Counted from the stretch's first letter, positions 35,513 through 47,279 are shown. The stretch: 64,000 bases of DNA from Hippophae tibetana (GCA_037013495.1 CM072811.1:11599190-11663189), one strand, 5' to 3'. Program-made: numbers and translations. The notes: generated by a model not told the origin, from the sequence alone.

Positions 35513-36482
35513 AATTGGATGTGCATCTTCAATCATGAATATTTTTGGTTGTGCACAGTGATGGTAGGTAGCAAAACTCATATCACAATTAATAACATAA
35601 CCTTTTCTCTCTTTGCTCGCATGCCTCTCAATTGGAAATATAGCAAAAAGGCACAGGTTGAACAGCTGAGCCTTAGTTTAAGCGTTGGGTTGGAGGTGGT
35701 CCTGGCACACCAACTACAGGATAGGTTGAGCCTTTTTATGTCAAAGAGGTTTGTGGGACACGAGCTTATTGGGTTAATTTATTATTCGATTTATTTTGTT
35801 CCTCGATCAACTTGACCACTTCTATTGCATCTACTAGGGTCCAGGGTTGTTTTATTCTTACCTCTATATGAACTTCATCTCATAGTCCTACAATAAAACA
35901 CCCAATTATAAAATCCTCTGATAACCCATAAACTCGATGAGAGAGCTTTTCAAAAGCTTCTTGGTAGGTGGCTCTATTTGTTGTCTGCTTAAGGCGAGTT
36001 AAGGCCTCTGAAGGGTCTTCATAGTTGGTTGGACCAAACCTCAGTTGTGTAGCCTTGGTGAACTCCTTCCAAGTGAGTGGTCCACGAAACTTTGAAAACC
36101 ATCCATGCCATTGTAGAGAGATTCCTTCTAAATGGAAGGAAGCTAGTGGCACCTATTGATATGGTGTGATGTTTATGAATTCAAAGTACTGTTTGGCCTC
36201 ATAAATCTAACCGATTGGGCTATCTCTAGAAAATTTGAGGAAGGACAGCTTAAGGGGTTGGTGAAGGTAATCATTGTTAGGGTGAGAAGTCACTGGGTGT
36301 AAGGGTTCATCCCATGCAAATGGATTAGGTTCCGATGAGCTGCGGAAGGTGCAAAAGGCTTGTAGCTCAATCAGTACCGCCAGTAAGTCAACGCCCACTT
36401 GCTTGAAGCTAGACTCATGTTGTGCTAAGGTTTTAGATACCTCGTTAAGGAACTCAACATTGGATTTTTTGCAAGTGTCCAT
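35513..36482 (-). pseudogene. Gag of the chimeric retroelement
   Basis: Starts at the ATG at 36482, 12 bases downstream of the primer site. About 320 codons with few breaks. It contains the plant gypsy gag capsid core (VPLASFHLEGISLQWHGWF, then TWKEFTKATQLRFGPTNYED, ALTRLKQTTNRATYQEAFEK and EDFIIGCFIVGL), a Pro-rich hinge near 35690, and a degenerate zinc knuckle (NCDMSFATYHHC; first Cys replaced) at 35555-35610, followed by 'QPKIFMIED'. Family gags continue from there into protease; this one switches straight to beta-galactosidase. Stops between 35650 and 35880 show decay. Confidence 0.8.
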
Positions 36483-36493
36483 GGCCAAAACCT

Positions 36494-36506
36494 GGATTTG
36501 ATACCA
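36494..36506 (-). other. Primer binding site (initiator tRNA-Met type)
   Basis: Minus strand TGGTATCAAATCC, one base from the LTR end, against the canonical TGGTATCAGAGC (10 of 12 match). Confidence 0.75.
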
Positions 36507-36507
36507 A

Positions 36508-36739
36508 TGATAAGGTTAATTTTGGGAGGGGGAAGAAGAAGAGAATTCAGAGAGAAAGAGGGAGTTAAGCTAGTAATGTTCTTTGTGTATCCTTTTCATT
36601 ATACTGTGCATGGCTATATATAGCCTACAAAAGGGAAACGGTTACAAGGAAAGAGAAGGAAATACTACTATGTTAACTAACTATCATTATCTGTGGCCTA
36701 ACTAGCTCTTACCCACCAAGTAGCCATTAGCACGTATCA
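36508..36739 (-). repeat. 5' LTR of the chimeric retroelement
   Basis: 232 bp, TG...CA. Contains the self-complementary TATA region GGCTATATATAGCC at 36612-36625, a plausible core promoter driving minus-strand transcription into gag. Confidence 0.85.
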
Positions 36740-37010
36740 ACATTCTGGGCGAATTAAGGTGTTGGTGAATTTGACACTCCGTCAGAGTTTTGGCACTTAC
36801 CTAGGTGTCCCACTAATTTCATTAACATGAAGGTTGTTACTTGTTTGATGAGTGATAATCATACTTTGCATACGTATTGCCCAAACTTGGAGAACAAGTA
36901 TGCATCATTAAATGCAACTGTTCTTGCTATCCAAACCCAAATGGTGACAATGAGTGGAAACCAAAGTAATACCATATCCTAAGATGACACTCAAATTTAA
37001 AATAAACCTA
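36740..37010 (+). pseudogene. CACTA-type transposase-associated gene, 3' part
   Basis: Continues the reading broken at 33766: after the duplicated target bases it reads 'SGR...GVGEFDTPSEFWHLPR' and then 'ENKYASLNATVLAIQTQMVT', the glycine-rich turn and C-terminal coiled segment that end plant Ptta/En/Spm transposase-family proteins. Joining the flanks gives the expected 'GKEH-SGR' reading across the insertion point. Confidence 0.5.
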
Positions 37011-37740
37011 AGCTTGTGATTCACATAGAAACACCAAAGAAACATATGTGGATAGATCTACCAACATTTCCTTATTCCGACTAGGCATAATATTTCTTAT
37101 AACATTTCTTTTCTTTATAGGCATAATATTTACTTATTATATATTCTAATTAAATGTGATAAATGAATGTAGAGGAAGACGGTACTTCTTGTAGAGACTT
37201 CAAATAGGTGTGTTGTTGTCCAAAGCATCTCTATTTAGATAGAAAAATTCATTTGAAACCACTAAATGAGAATTGAAGGATTAGTGTGATAGAATCTACG
37301 AGAAAGATAATCCTTTGCCTATTTTATGAGATGATAAGCATACCATACTAGGTGAGTTGCACTTATTTGTTATTCCATGGCCAAAGTATCTTGACATTTT
37401 TGATTTGGATGAAATAAGTTTTTCTTTCATTTATTCAGAAATTAACGTAATTATCCATTGAATATGTAAAGCATGAAATATTATTAATGGTTTGTGAAGC
37501 AAGAGGTAATAATTAGTTATACATACTGTGAACTGTGCATATATCAGCTAGTTTGTAAAGCAAAAGTCAAAGAACATTTACCTCATAATCCCACCTTTTT
37601 AGGTTAACATATAAATTATTTAATATTTTTGTGATAGTCTATGATTCAAAGATCAAAAGACCACCAAAAATTGACTAGTGAAGGCAATTCCACAATGTCT
37701 AGATTCATGGACGTTTACATTTCATGCACAAAATCTTGAT
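37011..37740. other. No gene seen
   Basis: AT-rich. May be downstream sequence of the decayed CACTA-type element; no ends of CACTA type were found. Confidence 0.3.
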
Positions 37741-38095
37741 ACCCAAATTTTATATATTTTTAAATAATTAGAAAATACACAAATCATTTTGTAAAAAGTG
37801 AGAAGTATATCTTCAAGATTGGTCTAAATAGGAATTAAGTGATTTTTAAATAATTCAACAAAAATTTTGAAAACAAAAAATAAATCTAAACATTTTGTCA
37901 CAAAATTTAGATCTATTCTACTAACATAAAATAGATAGATTTGATTCAACAAGTATCAGGTAGATAAACATGTAATTATTCATTGAAGAATTTATGTGAT
38001 AAATTAATTAGTTGATCTTGCTTTTTCAATATTAATTAAGCTATTAAAGATATAAATTAAGAGTATTTATTCTCCCTTTTTTTTATGAAAAAGTC
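37741..38095 (-). repeat. Gypsy LTR fragment, inverted
   Basis: Matches 8040-8290: 'taaatctaaacattttgtcaca', 'tctactaacataaa.atagat', 'gttattaaagatataaatta' and 'ttttttatgaaa'. It breaks off exactly where the gag remnant begins. Confidence 0.5.
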
Positions 38096-39290
38096 TTTTG
38101 GAGGGCTATGGGTTTTGGTCATTTTATAGTTAGCTATGTAAACAAGAACCAAACTAGAAGAGCTTTCAATGCTACACTTAATGATTCTGAAAGTAATAAT
38201 GATAATCCAGTTGAATCTGGCACCAACTACTTGACATTTACTACAACTGCTAGTGGACAATCCAATAAGTTTAACACTGATTCAAATAATGAGGAAAAGT
38301 GAGGCTGAATTTCTATTCAACAAATTTAATGTTGCTAGTATTGATGAAATGTTCATAAACTATATAAGAACCAAAAGGGAAGTAGCTAAACTAAATCACA
38401 TACCTAAATCCATTGAAATAAATTTCTCAGTTATAGAAAAATAAAAAAATTGAACTGTCTAAATGTGCTAATGTTTTGAATTCAAGTCTTGTAGATGTAA
38501 AACCAAAAAAAAAATCTTATGTAGCAACTTGAACAATCATAGGAAGTAGTAAGGTGGTTAACAATTAGAGCTGAAAGGTTGAAAAAAGTTTTGGATCATG
38601 GAAATCCAACTTGAGACAACAGAGAGCTAGGATATGTAGATGAGCACACTATGCCATCTTTGTCAAAATCAACTAAATTTGTGAGGCCTTCAAACATATC
38701 CTATTCACATGATACATATGAAATTGGTTATAAGGATGAGAGCTCTACTCCTTCAACATCAAAATCCACATCTGTAAGGCCTTCCAACCCTACCCTTTAC
38801 CCATTATACACAAAGAACAGTTGTAACTATGATTGAAAAATCTATGAAGTTTGTGCATGTCTGTCATCATTATAGTAGGAAAGACTATATTATGCCTAAG
38901 TGTAGATTTTCATAAATGCTCCTAAATGTGATAATACTTCCAATGCTTAACATAGTAGGACTCATAACCATTATCCACCTATGCATGTTGCATCATAATC
39001 TATGATGAATGAAAATTATGATAACATGCTCAACAATTCTACTCGAAAGCATAAAGTTGTTAGCTTAAAAAGGCAAGTGAAATTCAATGCATTTAATTCT
39101 AGGAATAATTATCATTATCCTACTATGAAAATTGCATCCTCTTTTAGGATGAATGAAAAATCTAAAGGTAAGTCCAAAGATATGCCAATGACAACAAAAT
39201 TAGTTGATTTTCAACCTAAAGATATATAGAAATCAAAATTCAAGAAAGTTTGGTTTAGGAAAGATTATATCATTCTGGTCACCTAACCGT
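38096..39290 (+). pseudogene. Copia-type gag remnant (copy 2)
   Basis: Begins inside the first zinc knuckle (MGFGHFIVSYVNKNQTRRAF at 38108) and keeps the order of copy 1: the Ser/Asn/Thr-rich spacer, the 'EAEFLF..FNV' block (38300), a charged helical part to 38640, the second knuckle-like region near 38850, a Lys-rich part (39000-39230) and the 'FKKVW' end (39240-39260). Broken in at least five places. The gag N-terminus is replaced by a gypsy LTR fragment at 38095. This copy lacks the insertion of element B and so shows the intact order. Confidence 0.65.
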
Positions 39291-40602
39291 TATTCTTTAT
39301 TGTTTCACGTAGATACTTTTGTCTTAGTGCTTAACTACGCCTTTAATAACTAGATACTATGACTTATACACTTATATATCTTATGCATCAAGTGTTCAAT
39401 GTCAGTATGATTCTATTCACACACTCACTGGACACAGATATATTTCATGCATGAAATTTATGATTGATTATGTGAATATTTAAAGACCTTGATGACCTTG
39501 ATTGCTAGAATTGTGTTTGAGCTCTTTCTTACCCTTTATAAAATTCTTCTATAAAGAGACAACTAGTTTTGATGGGGCTACCTCACAACTAGTGTGAAAG
39601 CCATCATACTAGATTTTTGGATCGTGCATATTTCCTTAAAAATAATACAAAATAAATTGCATGCATAAAAATAAAGAGCCACAATTGGTTATACAAAAAT
39701 AAAATAAATAATTGATCACTCACACAAAAAATAATACAAGGGATAAATGCAAAAAAAAATATAGATTAAAGTTTTCTCTTCGTAAGTAAATTTTTATATT
39801 GTGCAAGTATGAATTCAACAGTAATTTTTTATGATAAGTGATACTCCTTCCTTTAAATCCTTCATAACTAATCATAAATGAAATAATTGATATACTATTG
39901 TAGTTTTGAGTTTTCTCTCAATTTTGGTGAATGTCAATATGTCACTATATGTGTTAATATGTTTGTGTGACTTATCTACATATATTTATGTTGTCACACT
40001 TTGAACAAAATTAATTTCATAATTTGTTTGTATTGTTGTAGTCATGCTAAGCTAAGTCTACTACCCTCAATTCAAAAATATATATATCATTTTTCAAAAT
40101 TTTTTGGCTTATTATAATTTATTTATAGGATCATCGAACATAGGGGGCATTTTTTTGGTCATTAAATATACAGCATACTTGCTCAACCTATTGTCATTTC
40201 TTTATGATTATATTATTTATTTGTATGGCAAAAAGGGAAAGAAAAATAGGACATTAATTGAAAAATCTACAAAAATGGGAGAGTTAACTTAGGAGAGAAT
40301 TTCTTTGAAAATCCTTTTTGGAGATAATACACATAGGGTGAGTTGTGTTTTTGATTTCTATCTATTTATTACTCATTCTTATAAATATTCTTTCTTTTAT
40401 ATTGTTATATACACTGAACTAATGAATAATGCATCTTTGGAGATAATGTTTTTAGGTATTTATGTTTTTGATTTTCCATGTAAGCATGAGCTTTCAAGAT
40501 TTAAGCCAAGGTGAATTCACTAGATTACAAGATACTATCACTACGTAAAATTAACTTTCCAATGAACATTATATAGTGAGAAAGAGGCTTTGTCACGTGA
40601 AT
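39291..40602 (+). other. Non-coding tract after gag copy 2
   Basis: The first 430 bases match 30841-31420. The rest is AT-rich with no recognised domain; open frames at 40104-40292 and 40305-40514 show no family features. Pol is missing between gag and the polypurine tract. Confidence 0.4.
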
Positions 40603-40616
40603 ATGCCAAAGGGAGA
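40603..40616 (+). other. Polypurine tract of a copia-type element
   Basis: 'ccaaagggagat' directly before TGTAAGG resembles the '...aaagggggagatTGT' junction between internal region and 3' LTR in many plant copia elements. Confidence 0.45.
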
Positions 40617-41935
40617 TTGTAAGGTTTATGTGAGTATTAGTGATATTCGTGAACAAAAAATATAATTATATGTTTTGTTTTTAGGTATGTCTTAGAAGAA
40701 TATTTTCAAGCTGAAGAAACTCTTGAGCCTCAACAATCAGATCTCAAGTATATCTTTGTTCCCGTGCTTATTAGATTACATAATAGACACATAGGAACAA
40801 TATGAAAATAGGATACTCGATCAATCGAGTAGTGACTAGATTGATTGAGCTATAACGTATTGGATTGATTATTTATATGATTAGATCAATTGAGGAATTA
40901 ATACTCGATCGATCAAGCACTAGGTCAATCGAGATTAATGACCAAATCAATCAATATTTTTGAAAATCAATTAATGGATACACTCGATCGATCAAGAGAA
41001 CATTCTATTGATCGAACTATGTACCCGATCAATCGAGCGATCGGAGCTTTGATTTTAAAATTTATTAAGATTGGATTTTTACTATATTTTCCTTATTCCT
41101 TAAAACTCATTTAACGGATTTTATGGACAAGATGATAATATTACTTTGACCTAAAGCGCTTCAAAATATTCTATAAATATAAACCTAAACACATAATTGA
41201 AAATAACCATACAAGAGCTTAATTGTGCTTATTCCTTGTTTTTCAAATATAAAATCATAATTCTTTAGGCTTTTTTATTTATTTAATCTATCAACCATTA
41301 GTAATTGTGTTTAATTGATTAACAAGTCTAATGGGTTTATGATATTTTAGTCATATGTTCTTATAACTTCTTCTTTATTTTTTGTTCTTGAATTGTTGGA
41401 TCAAATAATTTTGTGTCATATTATAATTATTTTGTTTGATTAGTGATCTTTAAAGAAGATATCTTTATTGCACTTGTGCTTCAACTGATTTTTCTTTGGT
41501 TACTAGCTGTTTTCAATTTATCTAACAAATAATTTTAATCAACTAGTTAGGGTTGTTCATTATTGAATCTACACTTTTGTTTATATGCTAACTTTTTAGG
41601 TGACATTAGTACGGGTTTGATTAACTCATGTGACTCAAGTTTGTCAAAACATTGATCTGGATTTGAATACCTTTTGTGTAGAGACTATGATGAAAGCAGC
41701 GGTTTGTAAGTAGTTTACTTGGGGACATTACCTAAGTGGATAATTTGAGTCTTATCCTTATGATTGGATACCTATTTTTCATAGTAGGTGGTTCGGTAGA
41801 CCGATAGTTTCACTCTTAGGTCATAGGTGTGGCCTAGGTTATTTCTACCTAAAATTCTTATGTGTTGATCTTTATTTTTCGCATTATATTATTTACACAT
41901 AATTGTATGCTTGGCCACACTACAAATTTTTACTT
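40617..41935 (+). repeat. Probable copia 3' LTR with a CGATC-rich cluster
   Basis: Begins TGTAAGGTTTATG after the polypurine tract. At 40814-41045 it holds about ten near-palindromic 'ctcgatcaatcgag' motifs. Downstream are a stretch with 'ctataaatataaacc' (41170-41185, TATA-like) and U5-like AT-rich DNA. The right end was not found, so the extent is a guess. Confidence 0.35.
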
Positions 41936-41949
41936 TGTCATGCTTCCAT

Positions 41950-42699
41950 TGGGAAACTTAGTGTGACACATTTAGATAATTAGATCCATAACTAAATAAA
42001 TGAACTTTCAATATAGAATTTCATTACTGATCTATATTTGAGAAACCTCCAAATTGATCTTCCTAAGCTATTTATTGAATAAAAAATTACTACATAAATT
42101 ATATTTGTAACTCTCAAATTTAGAGAACTTAAAGAAAAATTATTAAAACTAAGAACTAAGAGAGAAAGAGAAAGCTATAGAGTGGAGAATAAATTTGTAA
42201 AGGGGTTGCTGAGGCTCTATTTATAGATGGAGGCACACAAAAAAAGTAGAAAGTGGATTGTGAGTGAGCACTTATTGGGCACCATGGGACACATTTTTGT
42301 ACCATTACAACATGTGTTGATTTTGTATGTGTTTAAATTCTGACTCAATGCACTTGCATTGCGGTACCCAAATTATGTTACCATAACACATGTTGAACTA
42401 CGTGTCCTAAAGTTCTTTTTTTTCACCCACTTACAAGCTTAATTGATTCATATGTAAGGCTTAAATATGTTTACTCTTTCATTATTTTTTGGTTGCAATT
42501 GAGTACTTTTAGGTACAATTCTTTATATGTTTATTATTTGAATAATTTTAAAACTAGAAATACCTAAAAACAATCAAACCCGTGATTCCAAAAACATTGA
42601 TTTGCTAAAATAATAATAAAATTATGCAAATACAAATCTATTTTGACACTAAAGTTCATATAAATTACTTTATATTTAGTGTTTTTCAAGCACTTATCA
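41950..42699 (-). repeat. LTR start of gypsy element C (-)
   Basis: Right end ...aagcacttatca gives a minus-strand start TGATAAGTGCTTGAAAAACACT, like the solo LTR (TGATGAGTGCTTAAAAAGCACT). TATA-like 'ctatttatagatgg' at 42211-42224 occupies the position of 'ttttatagatgatg' in the solo LTR. The left limit is unclear. Confidence 0.5.
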
Positions 42700-44310
42700 C
42701 AATCCTTAACTAGCTTTTTGTTAGTCTCTTAGCAAGGAAAATGAAAAACTAAATAAATTAAACTAGCCTAAATCATCTTCGTATATTAATACAATTACAT
42801 TTAGCGTATGCAATAAGGCTTTAAACCCTTAGGTTTTCCTAGTAAACGAGTTTAATTCTCATAAGTGCTTTCAATGATGATACCCACAAACATCAAACAA
42901 AAAACAAAAATTAAAATAAATAACAATCAAAATTAAATATAAAACTTCCGATGCTTCTAATATCTTTTAAGTTCATAATTAAAATTCAAAGTATAAGTTA
43001 AAAAAAATATCCTAAACATTCATATTTTTTTGTAAAATTTAGTTGAAAATTACAATTCATAGTCCACATCAAAAATATATCAATAAGGACTGATCCAATT
43101 TAGTGTCAGGAACCCTAATTTGCTTCAACTTTAATTCTCACAAATCATACTCTCAAATTTACACTGATCCTATGAGTTCAAGAACTCAATAAACATAATA
43201 TACGAATAGAGTTTATGTAAATAAATAAGCTAAAAGGTTTACATATGTTTAAAGAAAAAATGTTCTAAATAATGTGTAATATTTGATCTCATGAAAGGAA
43301 CCAAATGAAATGATTTATAAAGAGATCATATACTCAAGCCTCAATAAAAATTAGCCAATAAAAAAACAAAATATATGCCTTTAGAGATTGAATCAAAATG
43401 CATTGACTTCAAGGGGATTTATTTCCTATTTTTTCTTTTAAAATAGTCATTTCTCACAACTTTTAGGAATTTGTGAGTCATAGTATTTCATTTTTACTAT
43501 TGATTTTTTCTCTCTTTTTAATACACTTTTTCTTTAGAAAGATGTTCTTTTATTTCTTTCCTTTTTTTATTAAGAGAGTGGACTCATGTACAGTTTGTAC
43601 ATATTTTGTATGATTTGATGAGTGGCTAATTTGGCTATTTTATTGTATTGGCTTAGGTAATATTATATATATCTCATTTTTGGAAGTCATGAATGAATGA
43701 AGAAGACATACAATTTCAATTTCTACCTAAGTCATTTCATCTAAGTAATAAAAATAAATATATGACACTTTATCAAATGTTAAAAATCTTAAATTTAATG
43801 CAAAACCTATAAAGATCATCTAACAATTTGATATATTAAGAAGAGTATTTAAAGGAGTAGAAAATATTATGTCCTAGAATGGAATCATAATAGGCTCAAA
43901 ACCACTATTTGATTCTTATACACTAATTTCAAATTTATCTCAATCTTAACATTTAAATATTAAATACAAATTATGACAAAAACAAACTAATTATCATATT
44001 ACTCGATAGTATATTCAAGAATTAATCCAAAAGTGCAAAGACTCAATTATTTGCTTAAAATCAACTAAAAACATGATAATTTTGCAAAAAACTTAAAAAT
44101 GAACCTAAATATCCTCGATCCAATAAATAAATTAAGTAAAAGCAAATAAATATAAAAATATGTTTGGAAAATTTTAAAATTGCCTAATTTTATGTAATTT
44201 TATCTCCACTTCAAACGTAGAATATATATTACTCTCACTATAATAAATGTGAATTAAAGATAAAGATATAGAAAAGTTACCTATTTTCTTTATGTCATTA
44301 TTTTTGACAA
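42700..44310 (-). other. Post-pol spacer of gypsy element C, inverted
   Basis: No gene. Reverse complement of the tract shared with 4171-6043 and 26788-28642: 'cttaggttttcctagtaaacgag' (42828), 'gtgg.ctcatgtacagtttgtacat' (43578-43605), 'gagtggctaatttgg' (43619), and 'agtcatgaatgaatgaagaa' (43686). Integrase is not found further right. Confidence 0.5.
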
Positions 44311-45440
44311 ATACAAAAATTATACTAATCTCAATTTTATTTAGATAAGTCACTAAGGTTGTTGTAATTAAAATTTAAAATAAAATCAATTTAAAAAAAT
44401 GTGCAAAAGAAAAGAAATATATTGTTTGAAAATCAAATGAATGGGAAGAAAACTTCTAGGAAATCGATTTCACCTAATCCGTCATTATGCTTTACTCATG
44501 TTACTAATTGAATTTAATTCTCTTTGTTTGTTAGAAATCTCCAAAAAACATCAAAAAGCTTCTTTCGATAGTGAATTGGAAATATTCTTGTTCATTAATT
44601 TACACAAGAGTATGTAATTTAATAAAGTAAGAAAGCATTAAGACCAAAGATTTTAATACTACACAGGTTCATACAAGTCTTTCAATCTCTATATTTACCT
44701 ATACCAAAACATTCCAGATTTATCCTATAATTTCATCTTTTGATAGTAAATTACAAGAAAAAAATCATCTAATTAATGGTTAGTTATTTAGAAGTAATAA
44801 ACTCAGAATAAATCAGACAAACATAAAGAGTAATAATTCAAATTAACATAAAAAATCAAGCATAGTTCAGAATTAAATTACATCTTTTTCCTAGAATAAA
44901 TAAAATCTAGTTCATGCTAAAAATTAAATTTAACATAAACCAATTCACCATAAGTTTCTAGGAAGAAGGAGAATGAATCACAAAACAATTTGCTTCGTCT
45001 TCCTTTTCTCCAACACCTCTGTGTGTCATTAGTCCTAGATATTTTTCTATTCTCATGCCATTTCTGCCTCTTCTTGTTTATGTTTTTTTGTTGCACAGTC
45101 TGTCTGTCCCAAGTCTTCTCTCTCTCTCTCTCTCTCACATATACATCTATCAACCTTTTCTGCCCATACCTTTGTTTCTCTCTTTTTGTTTCTATTCTAC
45201 TCTTCGTTTTGCCTCCTATTGTTTCTTTATATATATATATATTGAAAAAATATTATTTAAATTTGATTTAAATATATCCTAATTTAAATTTGGTTTAAAT
45301 AAATCTTCTTTTAAATTATAAGAGTCCTTAGACAATATGCTTCTAAAATTTTGGACACTCATTTTCTTCAAATATGTAATAAAATTTAAATCATAACAAT
45401 AAAGTATAAAATCAATAAAAGTTAAATAAAATTAGACTAA
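44311..45440. other. No gene seen
   Basis: AT-rich with a (TC)n microsatellite at 45115-45136 and a (TA)n run at 45227-45242. Open frames near 44917-45282 are pyrimidine-run translations (Ser/Leu/Phe-rich or Arg/Glu-rich on the other strand) and carry no domain. Confidence 0.35.
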
Positions 45441-45449
45441 ATTTTAAAG

Positions 45450-46480
45450 TTGAGAAGTGATAAATTATTGCACGTAGGTCCATCTCCAACCCCATGTATG
45501 ATCCTCATACTAGGGCACATGTATTGGTCAAATCAATGTCATATAGGCCCTCGTCTAATAGTCCAGAACACAATGGAGGGTCTAACTTTGAGGCCTATAT
45601 GTAGTCACACTTCAGAACCCACTAGACAACAAACTTCGAGACATAACAGTGGGTCTAAGTTCGAGTCCTATATGTGGTCAATAATACAAGGAACCATAGA
45701 TGGAAAACTCCAAGAATACATGTGATGCAATATGTACATGTAGTTTGTCTAAAATAGTCTATTATGACCAGTAGCCAATGGGTACCATACTCTACAAGAC
45801 CACGTATAGTTGTAATCCTCATTTATAAAACAATTTTCATAATGTATGAATAAAATTCTGAAATTCCATATCATATCTTCAGTGTTCATTTCATAAAAAC
45901 ATTTTATACTCGTCTTACATACAAAACTTTTCCAATGTATGCATAATAAAATATTTATAACGAGCATCTCATTTTAAAAATATTTACAACACTAAATATA
46001 AAATAATGGCATTTGATTTTTTACTTTTATTTATAACATATTATGCATGAAATTTTATTTATAAAATAATGCATGAATTTAAAAATTTAGAGTAAGAAAC
46101 CCTAACTCAAATAAATATGATATTCATCCCTAAAACACCCTTGAAGTTATGCCAAAAAACATGAACAACTTAGGGAGAGGATGTTTTAGATTGAGGGAGA
46201 AAAAAGGGAAGAAAATGTGTATGGAAAATGGGTGGCTTAGCCTTTTTTTATAGCCAACCAAGGAGCTCGACAAGGAAATCGACAGAGAGCTTGCTAGCCA
46301 TGGTGGCAAGGTGATAGCGAGGTCGTAGCAAGGTGGTGATGGCAAAGTGGTGAAGGTTGTACACAATGTTTTCCTTTCAATCCAATTTTTCCTAGGAAAC
46401 TTTCTCGGTATATCCATACATTGTAAAATATAGTTTATAATTTCTTTCTAGGTATTAAAATTATTTATACTGAAATTATT
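45450..46480 (-). repeat. Probable 3' LTR of the Tekay-like gypsy element (-)
   Basis: Lies directly downstream (minus sense) of the pol end. It contains degenerate tandem phrases 'gggtctaa.tt.gag.cctatatgt.gtc' (45575-45680), as in LTRs of this branch, and a TATA box, minus 'ggctataaaaaaagg', at 46233-46248. The boundaries were not fixed because it does not align well with the 5' LTR at 54207-54808. Confidence 0.35.
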
Positions 46481-46529
46481 ATATTTTACATTCTTACCCC
46501 TTTAAGGAAATTTCATACTCAAAATTTAT

Positions 46530-46950
46530 CATTCCTCAAATAAGTAAGGAGACTCTGAACAAACTTTCGATTATAGTTCCCATGTTGCATTTTCAATGTC
46601 GTGGTGTCTCCACTAAACTTTCACTAATGGTATTTCTCTTCTTCTAAAGTACCTAATTAGAAAATTGATTGTCGCCATTGGTTCTTCCTTATATGATGCA
46701 ACTTCTCGTAATGACATTTTAGTTTGATCTAGGATAGAATTCTGATTTTGTTGACACTTTCGTAAGACGTTACATGTAAAACATCATAAACCTGTGAAAA
46801 TTCTTGGGTAACTCCAATTGATATGCTACATCACCAATTCTCTTAATAATTGTGAATGGTTCAATATAGTGTGGTGCCAACTTTCCTTTTATTCCAAAAT
46901 CAATTACTCCCTTTCAAGGTTCGATCAGCATAACTATTATTATGAATTTG
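46530..46950 (-). pseudogene. Integrase C-terminus and chromodomain-like end
   Basis: Minus-strand pieces: '[13 protein letters not shown]', '[11 protein letters not shown]', and at the end 'REIPLVKV.WRHHDIENATW', the segment that in chromoviruses forms the chromodomain directing integration to heterochromatin. Frames change several times. Confidence 0.55.
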
Positions 46951-46952
46951 AG

Positions 46953-47279
46953 CTATTCAAAGTTTATCTTGTGCGATGTGGATCTTTTTAGTTTTTCTTC
47001 AATAAGATTAGTTCTCATTGTACTATAATCTTTGCATTCTGCCCAGCACAATAGAGATATACATATTTGTCCATACAAGGCTTTGTAAGGAGCCATTCCA
47101 ATGTTGGTATGATAACTATTGTTGTAGGAAAACTCAACCAATGGTAGGTGCTCTCTCCATTTTCCCTTGAATTCCATAACATAGGCTCGTAACATGTTTT
47201 TTAATATTTGAATAACTCTTTCGGATAGTCCATCCACTTTAGGATGATAAACCATGTTATGTAGTAACTTTGTACCCAA
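46953..47279 (-). pseudogene. Integrase core fragment
   Basis: An open 108-codon piece, readable as VYHPKVDGLSERVIQILKNM, then REHLPLVEFSYNNSYHTNIG and MAPYKALYGQICISLL. It carries the integrase glutamate neighbourhood (QSERVNQ-like) and the 'SYHSSI..APYEALYG' block. The first Asp blocks lie further right (47280-47560) in broken frames. Confidence 0.75.

Larger units (their letters stand above)
33767..36739 (-). mobile_element. Chimeric LTR retroelement carrying beta-galactosidase and asparagine synthetase pieces
   Basis: A complete 2973-bp element. LTRs are 33767-33997 and 36508-36739, both starting TGATAAGGTTAATTTTGGGA and ending GTATCA, with about 30 differences by eye. On the minus strand the order is 5' LTR, tRNA-iMet primer site, gag, beta-galactosidase piece, asparagine synthetase piece, a short pol-end remnant, polypurine tract, 3' LTR. 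Flanks gcatc (33762-33766) and acatt (36740-36744) fit a decayed GCATT target duplication within the host transposase reading. No protease, RT or integrase remains, so it must have moved, if it moved in this form, with helper enzymes. Internal stops show that none of the cargo is now functional. Confidence 0.85.

Noticed and set aside
44917-45282. Overlapping small genes on both strands
   Set aside because: Their translations follow (TC)n/(GA)n and pyrimidine runs; no domain and no codon-use signal.
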